Part shown: piece after piece, positions 1 to 8,579 of the stretch
Layout: every line of letters starts with the position of its first letter
Numbering within the stretch: the first letter of the stretch is position 1
NCBI RefSeq assembly: GCF_000722685.1
Contig: NZ_JPFV01000011.1
Span: 248,001 to 312,000 of the forward strand
Direction of reading: 5' to 3'
Length of the DNA: 64,000 nucleotides
Origin: Streptococcus mitis
GTDB taxonomy: Bacteria; Bacillota; Bacilli; Lactobacillales; Streptococcaceae
The notes under the pieces: generated by a model
What the model was told of the DNA's origin: nothing
What the model saw: only the letters and a program-made list of their open reading frames with translations
The model's database searches: none
Position numbers and translations under genes: made by a program

Positions 1-151
1 GAACAAGTAAATCTTTATCAGCTAACTCTTGCAAGTAGCGTCTAGCAGTCATATCTGATACATCCAAGCGAGTCATGATTTCTTTTACAGTAATAGTTCC
101 CTTTGTATTTACCGTTTCTAGAATATTATCTAGTTTTTCCTGCTTTAGCAT
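1..151 (-). CDS. DeoR-family transcriptional regulator, N-terminal part (cut by window start)
   Basis: The minus strand starts with ATG at 151 and encodes MLKQEKLDNILETVN followed by a winged helix-turn-helix with the typical TARRYLQEL recognition helix. About 50 residues are visible before the window edge. DeoR proteins, including LacR of streptococci, are usually about 250 residues and respond to phosphorylated sugars. A lacR-like gene in this position agrees with my memory of the pneumococcal nrd neighbourhood, but the effector-binding domain is outside the window, so the sugar cannot be inferred. A good promoter (TTGATT, 17 bp, TAAAAT) lies just upstream on the minus strand. The family is secure; the specific function is not. 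Confidence 0.75.
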   Translation of the reverse strand, partial: MLKQEKLDNILETVNTKGTITVKEIMTRLDVSDMTARRYLQELADKDLLV

Positions 152-221
152 CGTTATCACCTCTATTTCTATTACTATTTTATCATAAAGTGTTCAATCA
201 ATCAATTTAAAAAACAAAAGA

Positions 222-263
222 AAACAAAAACAAAAATACCATGGTTGTTTTAAACAAACCATG
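222..263 (-). terminator. Terminator after nrdF
   Basis: Inverted repeat CATGGTT (240-246) and AACCATG (257-263), followed on the minus strand by a T-rich stretch with three T runs. It lies directly downstream of the nrdF stop codon. Confidence 0.7.
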
Positions 264-293
264 ATATTCGTTATCAGTTCTGGAATAATTGAG

Positions 294-1256
294 TTAGTCC
301 AAACCGTAGTTGTAGTCATCGTCTTGCATGGCTTCAACTTCACCAAGGAGGTAACCATTTCCGACTTGAGAGAAGAAGTCGTGGTTGGAAGTTCCTGTTG
401 AAATACCGTTCATAACGATTGGGTTGACATCATCAGCTGAGTCTGGGAAGAGTGGATCTTGTCCCAGGTTCATGAGCGCCTTGTTAGCATTGTAGCGAAG
501 GAAGGTTTTGACTTCTTCCGTCCAACCAACACCGTCATAGAGGCTTTCTGTATAGCCTTCTTCATTCTCGTAAAGAGTATAGAGCAGATCGTACATCCAT
601 TCTTTGAGTTTTTCTTGCTCTTCTTCAGGCAATTCATTGAAACCAAGTTGGAATTTGTAACCAATGTAGGTTCCGTGAACAGATTCATCACGAATAATCA
701 GTTTGATGATTTCCGCAACGTTGGCTAGTTTGTTATTACCAAGGTAGTAGAGGGGAGTGAAGAAACCAGAGTAGAAGAGGAAGGTTTCAAGGAAAACGCT
801 GGCTACTTTCTTTTCAAGTGGGTTACCGTTTAGGTAGATTTCGTTAACAATCTCAGCCTTCTTTTGTAGGTAAGGATTGGTATTGGTCCATTCGAAAATT
901 TCTTCAATCTCAGCCTTGGTATTTAAGGTAGAAAAGATTGATGAATAAGATTTAGCGTGGACAGATTCCATAAATTGGATGTTATTGAAAACAGCTTCTT
1001 CGTGTGGTGTACGGATGTCTGCGCGAAGGGCTTGAACTCCAGTTTCAGATTGCATAGTGTCGAGAAGGGTTAAACCACCAAAGACTTTTCCAACTAAGTC
1101 TTTTTCTACACTTGATAGCTTTCTCCAGTCATCCAAGTCATTTGACAAGGGAATACGTGTATCAAGCCAGAATTGCTCCGTCAGTTTCTCCCAAGTTGAT
1201 TTGTCGATGACATCTTCGATGGCATTCCAGTTAATGGCTTTGTAGTAAGTTTCCAT
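294..1256 (-). CDS. nrdF: Class Ib ribonucleoside-diphosphate reductase beta subunit NrdF
   Basis: This is the radical-generating small subunit that, with NrdE, reduces ribonucleoside diphosphates to deoxyribonucleotides. I start it at METYYKAINW (320 residues, the usual NrdF length) rather than at an ATG 26 codons upstream, because the core begins there and AGAAAGAGA precedes it. Metal ligands are visible at D66, E97, H100, E157, E191 and H194, and the radical tyrosine at Y104 (HAKSY). The gene is last in nrdH-nrdE-nrdF order on the minus strand. A terminator at 1335-1357 separates it from nrdE, so it may have its own promoter in the 198-bp gap. No nrdI flavodoxin gene, normally needed to assemble a manganese cofactor, is present in the window. 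Confidence 0.96.
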   Translation of the reverse strand: METYYKAINWNAIEDVIDKSTWEKLTEQFWLDTRIPLSNDLDDWRKLSSVEKDLVGKVFGGLTLLDTMQSETGVQALRADIRTPHEEAVFNNIQFMESVHAKSYSSIFSTLNTKAEIEEIFEWTNTNPYLQKKAEIVNEIYLNGNPLEKKVASVFLETFLFYSGFFTPLYYLGNNKLANVAEIIKLIIRDESVHGTYIGYKFQLGFNELPEEEQEKLKEWMYDLLYTLYENEEGYTESLYDGVGWTEEVKTFLRYNANKALMNLGQDPLFPDSADDVNPIVMNGISTGTSNHDFFSQVGNGYLLGEVEAMQDDDYNYGLD

Positions 1257-1334
1257 TTGAAATCTCTTTCTGTATATAATAATGCTGTTGTACAATCGTT
1301 TTTGCTTTATGATAATTCCTTTAGTGTATCGCAC

Positions 1335-1357
1335 AAAAAGTCGGAGAACCGACTTTT
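1335..1357 (-). terminator. Hairpin between nrdE and nrdF
   Basis: Stem AAAAGTCGG (1336-1344) and CCGACTTTT (1349-1357) with a GAA-type loop. On the minus strand it ends in a T run, so it should terminate or attenuate transcription from nrdE into nrdF and help set their ratio. Confidence 0.7.
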
Positions 1358-1454
1358 ACATGTGCTTAGCTAGTTTATAAAATGTTTGATTAAGTTCTCT
1401 TTTGATGCTAGCTTACTAAACTTACAGAGAAATAGTAATTCCTTTGATTAAAAA

Positions 1455-3614
1455 CTAAATCACACAGCTTTCACATTGGTTAGCACCGACTTCTCCACCG
1501 TCGTCTGTAAAGGTACGGACGTAGTAGATAGACTTGATACCCTTGTTAAAGGCATAGTTACGAAGGATAGACAAGTCACGTGTTGTCTGTTTGTTTTCTT
1601 TCTTCCATTCGTAAAGACCTTTTGGAATGTCACTACGCATGAAGAGAGTAAGTGAAAGTCCTTGGTCTACGTGTTCAGTTGCAGCGGCGTAAACATCGAT
1701 GACTTTACGCATATCCATGTCGTAGGCAGAAGTGTAGTAAGGAATGGTTTCTGTTGATAAGCCAGCAGCAGGGTAGTAGATTTTCCCGATTTTCTTTTCT
1801 TGACGTTCTTCGATACGTTGTGTAATCGGATGGATAGAAGCAGAAACGTCATTGATGTAACTGATAGAACCATTTGGCGCTACAGCAAGGCGGTTTTGGT
1901 GGTAAAGACCATCTGCTTGAACCTTGTCACGAAGTTCAGCCCAGTCAGCAGCACTCGGAATAAAGACGTCTTTGAAGAGTTCTTTAACACGGTCTGATTT
2001 TGGAACAAACTCGCCAGTTATATACTTGTCGAAGTAGCTTCCGTTAGCATAGTCTGATTTTTCAAAATTATGGAAGGTAATACCACGTTCACGCGCAATA
2101 TTGTTTGACTCAACCAAAGTCCAGTAGTTCATAAGCATAAAGTAGATACTTGTAAACTCAACAGACTCAGGTGATCCATATTCAATTAGTTGTTGTGCAA
2201 GGTAGCTGTGAAGTCCCATGGCACCAAGACCAAAGGTGTGAGCTTGGCTATTTCCATGATCAATCGTAGGCACAGCTACGATATGAGAACTATCAGTAAC
2301 AAAGGTCAAAGCACGAACCATAGCACGGATAGAACGACCAAAGTCTGGTGAAGTCATCATGTTTACCACGTTTGTTGAACCGAGATTACATGAAACATCA
2401 GTACCCATTTTTAGGAATTCTTGCGCATCGTTGATCAAGCTTGGTTCTTGGACTTGAAGAATCTCAGAACACAAGTTACTCATGATAATCTTACCATCAA
2501 CTGGATTTGCACGGTTAGCCGTATCAATGTTGACTACATAAGGATAACCAGATTCTTGTTGCAATTTAGAAATTTCAGTTTCCAAATCACGCGCCTTGAT
2601 TTTTGTCTTACGGATGTTTGGATTTGCGACCAATTCATCGTATTTTTCAGTGATGTCAATGTAGTTGAATGGCACACCGTATTCTTTTTCTACAGAGTAA
2701 GGGCTGAAGAGATACATTTCTTCATTTTTACGCGCCAATTCGTAGAATTTATCCGGAACCACAACACCAAGTGATAAAGTCTTTACACGAACTTTTTCAT
2801 CGGCGTTTTCTTTCTTAGTTGAAAGGAAGGCGATGATATCTGGGTGGAAGACGTTGAGGTAGACAACACCAGCACCTTGACGTTGACCTAATTGGTTGGA
2901 GTAAGAGAAACTATCTTCGAAGAGTTTCATGACTGGTACGACACCAGAGGCTGCTCCTTCATATCCTTTAATAGGAGCTCCAGCTTCACGAAGGTTGCTG
3001 AGGGTAATACCCACTCCACCACCGATACGAGAAAGTTGAAGGGCAGAGTTGATAGAACGTCCGATAGAGTTCATATCATCAGTGACTTGGATCAAGAAGC
3101 AAGATACCAATTCTCCACGACGAGCACGTCCAGCATTCAAGAAGGAAGGAGTAGCTGGTTGGTAGCGTTGGTGGATGATTTCATTTGCAATATCGATTGC
3201 AACAGCTTCATTCCCATCAGCGAAATAAAGGGCGTTAAAGAAGACACGGTCTTCCATACTTTCAAGATAATATTCCCCATCGTTAGTCTTTAAGGCGTAT
3301 TGATTGTAAAACTTATAGGCAGCCATGAACGACTTGAATTGGAAGTTTTGTTCTTTAATAAATTGAGACAATTCTTCCAAGAATTCTGGACGGTATTTCT
3401 TGATAAAAGCTGTTTCGATGTAGTTGTGGTCAATGAGGTAGTTGATTTTATCTTTGATTGAATCAAAGACCATAGTATTCGGAACTACATTTTCTTTAAA
3501 GAAGGCATCCAAGGCTTCCTTATCTTTATGAAGCATGATTTGTCCATTAACAGGACGGTTGATTTCGTTATTGAGACGGAAGTAAGTTACGTCCTCAAGA
3601 TGTTTTAATCCCAT
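1455..3614 (-). CDS. nrdE: Class Ib ribonucleoside-diphosphate reductase alpha subunit NrdE
   Basis: The catalytic subunit of the aerobic ribonucleotide reductase, 719 residues, the normal NrdE length. An N-terminal RNR_N region is followed by the ten-stranded barrel. Recognisable parts are the first redox cysteine in GELVSCFL, the catalytic loop NLCSE, the substrate loop around GGGVGITLSNLR and the C-terminal shuttle cysteines in CESCVI. The N-terminus lacks the ATP-cone of class Ia enzymes, as expected for NrdE. Electrons come from NrdH, encoded just upstream. A hairpin lies between nrdH and nrdE. Expression should follow the NrdR-controlled promoter upstream of nrdH. Confidence 0.97.
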   Translation of the reverse strand: MGLKHLEDVTYFRLNNEINRPVNGQIMLHKDKEALDAFFKENVVPNTMVFDSIKDKINYLIDHNYIETAFIKKYRPEFLEELSQFIKEQNFQFKSFMAAYKFYNQYALKTNDGEYYLESMEDRVFFNALYFADGNEAVAIDIANEIIHQRYQPATPSFLNAGRARRGELVSCFLIQVTDDMNSIGRSINSALQLSRIGGGVGITLSNLREAGAPIKGYEGAASGVVPVMKLFEDSFSYSNQLGQRQGAGVVYLNVFHPDIIAFLSTKKENADEKVRVKTLSLGVVVPDKFYELARKNEEMYLFSPYSVEKEYGVPFNYIDITEKYDELVANPNIRKTKIKARDLETEISKLQQESGYPYVVNIDTANRANPVDGKIIMSNLCSEILQVQEPSLINDAQEFLKMGTDVSCNLGSTNVVNMMTSPDFGRSIRAMVRALTFVTDSSHIVAVPTIDHGNSQAHTFGLGAMGLHSYLAQQLIEYGSPESVEFTSIYFMLMNYWTLVESNNIARERGITFHNFEKSDYANGSYFDKYITGEFVPKSDRVKELFKDVFIPSAADWAELRDKVQADGLYHQNRLAVAPNGSISYINDVSASIHPITQRIEERQEKKIGKIYYPAAGLSTETIPYYTSAYDMDMRKVIDVYAAATEHVDQGLSLTLFMRSDIPKGLYEWKKENKQTTRDLSILRNYAFNKGIKSIYYVRTFTDDGGEVGANQCESCVI

Positions 3615-3641
3615 AAAATTTCCCTTATCTAATTACAAAAG

Positions 3642-3672
3642 AAAGGCTTCTAAGATAGACATAGAAGCTTTT
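3642..3672 (-). terminator. Intercistronic hairpin nrdH-nrdE
   Basis: Inverted repeat AAAGGCTTCT and AGAAGCTTTT with an 11-nt loop lies in the 68-bp gap between nrdH and nrdE. On the minus strand it is followed by CTTTCTTTTG, so it may act as a partial terminator or mRNA processing site rather than a full stop. Confidence 0.5.
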
Positions 3673-3682
3673 GTCTTGATTC

Positions 3683-3901
3683 TTAAGCAAGTTGTTTGAG
3701 TTTACTTGGTTGAAAGCCAGAGAAAACTTCTGTTGATGTCTGAATAATCGGAGCAGCACTAAAGCCAAGCTCTTTAACCTGATCAATATATTCAGGTTGC
3801 TCATCAAGATTGATTTCTCTATATTCAACATTATTACTGTCTAAGAAACGCTTGGTCATTTTACATTGGACACAGTTGTTTTTAGAATAAACGGTTACCA
3901 T
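3683..3901 (-). CDS. nrdH: Glutaredoxin-like NrdH redoxin
   Basis: A 72-residue thioredoxin-fold protein that re-reduces NrdE and is itself reduced by thioredoxin reductase. The redox pair C10-V-Q-C13 follows the first strand, and the cis-proline loop SAAPIIQT is present. The length is typical for NrdH. It is the first gene of nrdHEF on the minus strand. An AAGGAGT ribosome site at 3909-3915 and a near-consensus promoter precede it. The intergenic region shared with ptsH holds three NrdR-like boxes, so the genes probably respond to the cell's ATP/dATP state through NrdR. Confidence 0.95.
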   Translation of the reverse strand: MVTVYSKNNCVQCKMTKRFLDSNNVEYREINLDEQPEYIDQVKELGFSAAPIIQTSTEVFSGFQPSKLKQLA

Positions 3902-3938
3902 TTCTGCAACTCCTTATCAAAAAGTTTTGTACTTTCCT

Positions 3939-3966
3939 AGTATATCAGAAAAATAAACTTTGTCAA
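3939..3966 (-). promoter_or_regulatory. nrdHEF promoter
   Basis: On the minus strand -35 TTGACA (3966-3961) and -10 TATACT (3944-3939) are separated by 16 bp. It is a near-perfect sigma-A promoter directed at nrdH. Confidence 0.85.
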
Positions 3967-3973
3967 CTTTATG

Positions 3974-3989
3974 CAACTAAATATTGTGT
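3974..3989. promoter_or_regulatory. NrdR-like box 1 (weak)
   Basis: CAACTAAATATTGTGT matches 13 of 16 positions of the NrdR consensus ACACWATATATWGTGT. It sits 7 bp upstream of the nrd -35 box and 41 bp (about four helical turns) from box 2. Confidence 0.5.
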
Positions 3990-4014
3990 AAATTTTTGTT
4001 GTATTCCAAACAAA

Positions 4015-4030
4015 ACACAATATATAGTGT
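4015..4030. promoter_or_regulatory. NrdR box 2 (perfect)
   Basis: ACACAATATATAGTGT matches the NrdR consensus at every position. NrdR is the zinc-finger/ATP-cone repressor of ribonucleotide reductase genes in bacteria. Confidence 0.85.
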
Positions 4031-4086
4031 ATTGCCAGGAGAGATTATAGAAATAGTACTGATTCCATGAACAAGATATTTTATAA

Positions 4087-4102
4087 AAACTATATACTGT
4101 GT
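4087..4102. promoter_or_regulatory. NrdR-like box 3
   Basis: AAACTATATACTGTGT matches 14 of 16 consensus positions. It is 72 bp from box 2 (about seven turns) and about 70 bp upstream of the divergent ptsH promoter. Confidence 0.6.
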
Positions 4103-4172
4103 TTTCACAAGTTTACTAGAAGATTTTCTGCAAGTTATCTGAAAAGGAAATCGAATAAATCCCATAAAATAC

Positions 4173-4201
4173 TTGAAAAAAATCCTAGAAGATGATATAA
4201 T
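4173..4201 (+). promoter_or_regulatory. ptsHI promoter
   Basis: -35 TTGAAA (4173-4178), 17-bp spacer, -10 TATAAT (4196-4201), about 60 bp ahead of ptsH. The 362-bp gap at 3902-4263 is filled by this promoter, the divergent nrd promoter and the NrdR-like boxes; I see no gene in it. Confidence 0.85.
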
Positions 4202-4263
4202 ACCAAATTGTAAGGGTTATCAAATATAACTCAAAAAAGAAAGAACAAAAGGAGAGTCAAACT

Positions 4264-4527
4264 ATGGCTTCTAAAGATTTCCACGTAGTGGCAGAAACAG
4301 GTATTCACGCACGTCCAGCAACATTGTTGGTACAAACTGCTAGCAAATTTGCTTCAGATATCACTCTTGAGTACAAAGGTAAATCAGTTAACCTTAAATC
4401 AATCATGGGTGTTATGAGTCTTGGTGTTGGCCAAGGTGCTGACGTAACGATCTCAGCTGAAGGTGCAGACGCAGATGACGCTATCGCTGCAATCTCAGAA
4501 ACAATGGAAAAAGAAGGATTGGCATAA
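4264..4527 (+). CDS. ptsH: Phosphocarrier protein HPr
   Basis: General phosphocarrier of the phosphotransferase system, 87 residues. H15 in GIHARPA takes phosphate from enzyme I and passes it to sugar-specific EIIA domains. S46 in LKSIMG is the HPr-kinase site that turns HPr into the corepressor of CcpA in Firmicutes. The gene has a strong AAAGGAGAG ribosome site and is followed 5 bp later by ptsI. In this window HPr would also feed the DhaM-DhaL-DhaK relay, and HPr-Ser-P would act with CcpA at the cre-like site before glgB. Confidence 0.98.
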   Translation: MASKDFHVVAETGIHARPATLLVQTASKFASDITLEYKGKSVNLKSIMGVMSLGVGQGADVTISAEGADADDAIAAISETMEKEGLA

Positions 4528-4532
4528 GGAAA

Positions 4533-6266
4533 ATGACAGAAATGCTTAAAGGAATCGCAGCATCTGACGGTGTTGCAGTTGCAAAAGCATATCTACTCGT
4601 TCAACCGGATTTGTCATTCGAGACTGTTTCAGTCGAAGATACAAACGCAGAAGAGGCTCGTTTGGATGTTGCTCTTGAAGCTTCTCAAAACGAGCTTTCT
4701 CTTATCCGCGAGAAAGCTGTAGGTACGCTAGGTGAGGAAGCGGCTCAAGTTTTTGACGCTCATTTGATGGTTCTTTCTGACCCAGAATTGATCGGTCAGA
4801 TTAAAGAAACAATCCGTGCTAAGAAAGTCAATGCAGAAGCAGGTCTTAAAGAAGTGACTGACATGTTCATTACTATCTTTGAAGGTATGGAAGACAACCC
4901 ATACATGCAAGAACGTGCAGCGGATATCCGCGACGTGACAAAACGTGTATTGGCAAACCTTCTTGGTAAAAAATTACCAAACCCAGCTTCTATCAATGAA
5001 GAAGTAATCGTAATCGCGCATGACTTGACACCATCTGATACAGCCCAATTGGACAAAAACTTTGTAAAAGCTTTTGTAACAAACATCGGTGGACGTACAA
5101 GCCACTCAGCTATCATGGCACGTACACTTGAAATTGCAGCTGTATTGGGAACAAATAACATCACTGAAATCGTTAAAGACGGTGATATCCTTGCCGTTAA
5201 CGGAATCACTGGTGAAGTGATTATCAACCCAACAGATGAACAAGCGGCTGAATTTAAAGCAGCTGGTGAAGCTTATGCTAAACAAAAAGCTGAATGGGCA
5301 CTTTTGAAAGATGCTCAAACAGTGACTGCTGACGGTAAACACTTCGAGTTGGCTGCTAACATTGGTACTCCAAAAGACGTCGAAGGTGTTAACAACAACG
5401 GTGCAGAAGCTGTTGGACTTTACCGTACAGAGTTCTTGTATATGGATTCTCAAGATTTCCCAACTGAAGATGAGCAGTATGAAGCATACAAGGCTGTTCT
5501 TGAGGGAATGAATGGTAAACCAGTAGTTGTTCGTACAATGGATATCGGTGGTGATAAGGAACTTCCTTACTTCGATATGCCACATGAAATGAACCCATTC
5601 CTTGGATTCCGTGCTCTCCGTATCTCTATTTCTGAAACTGGAGATGCAATGTTCCGTACACAAATCCGTGCCCTTCTTCGTGCTTCTGTTCATGGTCAAT
5701 TGCGTATCATGTTCCCAATGGTTGCCCTTTTGAAAGAATTCCGTGCAGCTAAAGCAGTTTATGAAGAAGAAAAAGCAAACCTTCTTGCTGAAGGTGTTGC
5801 AGTTGCGGATGACATCCAAGTTGGTATCATGATTGAAATCCCTGCAGCAGCTATGCTTGCAGACCAATTTGCAAAAGAAGTAGACTTCATGTCAATTGGT
5901 ACAAACGACTTGATCCAATACTCAATGGCAGCAGACCGTATGAACGAGCAAGTTTCATACCTTTACCAACCATATAACCCATCAATCCTTCGCTTGATTA
6001 ACAACGTTATCAAGGCAGCTCACGCTGAAGGTAAATGGGCTGGTATGTGTGGTGAAATGGCTGGTGACCAAAAAGCTGTTCCACTTCTTGTGGGAATGGG
6101 CTTGGATGAGTTCTCTATGTCAGCAACATCAGTACTTCGTACACGTAGCTTGATGAAGAAATTGGACACTGCTAAGATGGAAGAGTACGCTAACCGTGCC
6201 CTTACAGAGTGTTCAACAATGGAAGAAGTACTTGAACTTCAAAAAGAATACGTTAACTTTGATTAA
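4533..6266 (+). CDS. ptsI: Phosphoenolpyruvate-protein phosphotransferase (enzyme I)
   Basis: Enzyme I of the phosphotransferase system, 577 residues, which autophosphorylates from PEP and phosphorylates HPr. The active-site histidine lies in [12 protein letters not shown]. The C-terminal PEP-binding barrel shows [10 protein letters not shown], the [10 protein letters not shown] loop and the CGEMAGD signature with its catalytic cysteine. It is co-transcribed with ptsH (5-bp gap, AAGGAAA ribosome site) and ends at a terminator. Codon use is strongly biased, as expected for a highly expressed gene. The assignment is secure. Confidence 0.98.
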   Translation: MTEMLKGIAASDGVAVAKAYLLVQPDLSFETVSVEDTNAEEARLDVALEASQNELSLIREKAVGTLGEEAAQVFDAHLMVLSDPELIGQIKETIRAKKVNAEAGLKEVTDMFITIFEGMEDNPYMQERAADIRDVTKRVLANLLGKKLPNPASINEEVIVIAHDLTPSDTAQLDKNFVKAFVTNIGGRTSHSAIMARTLEIAAVLGTNNITEIVKDGDILAVNGITGEVIINPTDEQAAEFKAAGEAYAKQKAEWALLKDAQTVTADGKHFELAANIGTPKDVEGVNNNGAEAVGLYRTEFLYMDSQDFPTEDEQYEAYKAVLEGMNGKPVVVRTMDIGGDKELPYFDMPHEMNPFLGFRALRISISETGDAMFRTQIRALLRASVHGQLRIMFPMVALLKEFRAAKAVYEEEKANLLAEGVAVADDIQVGIMIEIPAAAMLADQFAKEVDFMSIGTNDLIQYSMAADRMNEQVSYLYQPYNPSILRLINNVIKAAHAEGKWAGMCGEMAGDQKAVPLLVGMGLDEFSMSATSVLRTRSLMKKLDTAKMEEYANRALTECSTMEEVLELQKEYVNFD

Positions 6267-6273
6267 TGTCATT

Positions 6274-6302
6274 AACCTTGTAACCTAGTTGCAAGGTTTT
6301 TT
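6274..6302 (+). terminator. ptsHI terminator
   Basis: Stem AACCTTG (6274-6280) and CAAGGTT (6292-6298) followed by a T run, immediately after the ptsI stop. Confidence 0.85.
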
Positions 6303-6336
6303 GATACATTCGGGAATAGTATAGTCTTGTAAAGTA

Positions 6337-6367
6337 CACTTTTAAATGCTCCGGAGGCATGGTATAA
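6337..6367 (+). promoter_or_regulatory. Promoter of the YkgJ-family gene
   Basis: -10 TATAAT (6362-6367) with a weak -35 near 6339-6344. The 17-bp spacer contains the 8-bp palindrome CTCCGGAG, which could bind a regulator, but I have no family assignment for it. Confidence 0.55.
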
Positions 6368-6399
6368 TAGGGGAAAGTAATTAGAATAAGAGAGAAAAC

Positions 6400-6894
6400 A
6401 TGTCTAAAGAAATTGATATTGAGTATTACCACCAGCTAGCCTTGCAAAAGCAGAAGGAACACCGCAAAGTGTTAGCTAATTTAAAGAAAAAGCCTCCTAA
6501 GAATCTGGATAAAATTGCCCAGCAGATTCACCAAGAGGTATTTGCAGAGATTGATTGTACGGCCTGCGCTAACTGTTGTAAGACTTTGGGTCCCGACTTC
6601 AAGGAAGCAGATATTACCCGTATTGCTAAGTATTTTAAGATGAAATTACCCGCTTTTGAAGCAGAGTTTCTGCAGGTGGATGAAGATGGAGATAAGGTTT
6701 TTAAATCCATGCCCTGTCCATTTTTAGGAGGAGATAACCTCTGTTCCATTTATGACGTTCGGCCAAAGGCCTGCCGAGAGTTCCCCCATACAGACCGCAA
6801 AAAGATTCATCAAATCAATCATCTAACGATTAAGAATACCTTGACCTGTCCAGCGGCCTATCTCTTTGTTGAGAAATTAAAGGATAAGTTATAG
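6400..6894 (+). CDS. YkgJ-family cysteine-cluster protein
   Basis: A 164-residue protein with the cysteine pattern of the YkgJ/UPF0153 family, proposed to bind zinc or an iron-sulphur cluster: CTACANCC near residue 50, then CPFL and CSIY, then KACREFP. The N-terminal 40 residues are lysine-rich and helical. No signal peptide or membrane segment is seen, so it should be cytosolic. The biochemical role of the family is unknown to me. It is preceded by its own promoter after the ptsI terminator and followed 57 bp later by the broken ClbS/DfsB gene. Confidence 0.8.
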   Translation: MSKEIDIEYYHQLALQKQKEHRKVLANLKKKPPKNLDKIAQQIHQEVFAEIDCTACANCCKTLGPDFKEADITRIAKYFKMKLPAFEAEFLQVDEDGDKVFKSMPCPFLGGDNLCSIYDVRPKACREFPHTDRKKIHQINHLTIKNTLTCPAAYLFVEKLKDKL

Positions 6895-6951
6895 AGATTT
6901 AAAGGATAAAAAATTTCTAATAATAACTAGAGATATGAAGGGGGTACTCCT

Positions 6952-7492
6952 GTGCCTAGACCGAAAACAAAAGAGGAGCTAGTGCTGGCCTCTAAGGAAA
7001 ACTATGAAAAGCTCAATCGTTTCATCTCCCAACTAAGTGAAGCTGAGCTACAGACTCCATTTGATTTTTCAAGAGACCCAAAGAAAAAAGAAGCTCACTG
7101 GAAAAGGGATAAGAATCTACGGGATGTTTTGATCCATCTCTATGAATGGCATCAGTTACTTTTGACTTGGGTTCATTCTGGATCAAAAAGATCAAGAATG
7201 AACTTTTCTCCCTGAACCTTATAGTTGGAAAACTTATGGACAAATGAATATCGCTTTTTGGAAGAAGCACCAGAATACGTCCTTAGAAGAAGCGACTAGA
7301 CTCTTGGAACAATCACATAAAGAAGTGTTAGAGTTGATAGAAGTTTTTAGCAATGACGAACTCTTTACCAAAGGTGTCTATAAGTGGACAGGAGGGACAA
7401 GTCTAGGTTCCTACTTTGTCAGTAGCACCTCCAGTCACTATGACTGGGCTCTGAAAAAACTCAAAACACATCAGAAGAATTGTAAGGGATAG
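6952..7492 (+). pseudogene. ClbS/DfsB-family four-helix protein, frameshifted
   Basis: The first frame starts with GTG at 6952 behind GAAGGGGGT and encodes MPRPKTKEEL, then LIHLYEWHQLLLTW, typical of ClbS/DfsB (DUF1706) proteins. It ends at 7215. The rest continues one frame over with FLPEPYSWKTYGQMN and a C-terminal half ending at 7492. Removing one T from the TTTT at 7204-7207 joins the halves as a protein of about 179 residues, the normal family length. Some relatives protect against DNA-damaging metabolites such as colibactin, but most are uncharacterised. The break is either a real inactivation or a homopolymer error. Confidence 0.75.
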
Positions 7493-7544
7493 ATGGCCTA
7501 TTTGAAATGGCAAGAATGAGTTCTTTTAAAAGTAAGATAAAAAC

Positions 7545-7573
7545 AAAGGGCCATTAAGTGATGTAGCCCTTTT
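7545..7573 (-). terminator. dhaS-dhaQ terminator
   Basis: Stem AAAGGGC (7545-7551) and GCCCTTT (7566-7572), followed on the minus strand by GTTTTTAT, just after the dhaQ stop. Confidence 0.7.
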
Positions 7574-7589
7574 GAGTTATACAAGCAAA

Positions 7590-8579
7590 TTACCATGCAA
7601 AAGCTGTCGTTGGAGCATTGAGCGCTTCTAACCACTGTTTATTTTTTACGGGGCAAAGAGTTACGGATATACCTGCCATATCCAAACTAGTCATAAATGT
7701 TCCTGATTTTATAAAGGTAATAGTGACTCCTTCAATTTCTAAGAGTTGAAGGAGATCATTGATAAATATGCCCATTTCTAAGTTACTGGTAGTACCTAGA
7801 TTATTTACAAGCAATATAAATTGATCACCTTTTTTCCAATGATAGTGCAATCTTAATTTGCTTATAATTTCATTTGCAAGGATTTCCGATGATTGGAATG
7901 GGACGATACGATAGCCTTCTTCGCCATGTATCCCAATACCATAAGAAATATTTCCTTCTTCCAAGTTAAATAGTGGAAGGGTGGCTTGGGGGAGACTAGC
8001 AGATTTCGTTGCAAAGCCAATTGTTGCGATTTCGGGAGCAAGCTGATGACCTAAATCAGTTAGTTGCTCGATGTCGGCACCATTCTGAGCTGCATATCCT
8101 AGAACTTTATGAAGTAAAATAGTCCCTGCAAGCCCTCTTCCTCTAATTTGAAATCTATTGTGAGGTTCAATTGAAATATCGTCGTGTGCTAGACTATAGC
8201 CAACTTTAATTCCTTCTTTTCTAGCAGTGTTAATGGCCGAGCTAAATTCTTTGATGTCTGCTTCGAAATTTTTTACAATGATGAAGACACCGTGACCATT
8301 GTTTAAAAAACGAATGGACTCTAAGATTTCAGTTCTTGTGGGAGGAGTAAATAATTGGCCATAGATGGCAGCAGTAAGCATGCCTTCTCCAACATATCCG
8401 ATATGAGCAGGTTCGTGTCCTGAACCTCCACCCGACAATATTGGAACCTGATGAGGATTGCGATTTTTTTGATAGACTAATGGTAAGGTAGGGTGTTTTT
8501 CTAATTCAGGATGACTGTTAACAGTAGCTGAAATGTAACTTGAAATAATTTTCTGTTTATGATTTGAAATAAATGTCAT
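7590..8579 (-). CDS. dhaQ: DhaK paralogue, probable DhaS coactivator DhaQ
   Basis: A 329-residue DhaK-like protein. It keeps SGGGSGHEP, the substrate-binding histidine H218 (GIGIHGEEGY) and the KNF-D loop, but is clearly diverged from the DhaK encoded across the divergent promoter. In Lactococcus lactis DhaQ binds dihydroxyacetone and forms a complex with the TetR-like activator DhaS to switch on dhaKLM. Here the gene overlaps the end of dhaS by an ATGA, the same arrangement, so I call it DhaQ rather than a second kinase. Position and sequence both support this; enzymatic activity cannot be excluded from sequence alone. Confidence 0.8.
   Translation of the reverse strand: MTFISNHKQKIISSYISATVNSHPELEKHPTLPLVYQKNRNPHQVPILSGGGSGHEPAHIGYVGEGMLTAAIYGQLFTPPTRTEILESIRFLNNGHGVFIIVKNFEADIKEFSSAINTARKEGIKVGYSLAHDDISIEPHNRFQIRGRGLAGTILLHKVLGYAAQNGADIEQLTDLGHQLAPEIATIGFATKSASLPQATLPLFNLEEGNISYGIGIHGEEGYRIVPFQSSEILANEIISKLRLHYHWKKGDQFILLVNNLGTTSNLEMGIFINDLLQLLEIEGVTITFIKSGTFMTSLDMAGISVTLCPVKNKQWLEALNAPTTAFAW

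Noticed and set aside
5106..5867. 253-codon minus-strand frame inside ptsI
   Set aside because: It is an antisense shadow of a highly codon-biased gene, with Cys/Ser/His-rich composition and no ribosome site.
7590..8579. Second dihydroxyacetone kinase DhaK
   Set aside because: It overlaps dhaS in the dhaQ position, is divergent from a complete dhaKLM operon and is clearly diverged, so DhaQ coactivator is the better call.
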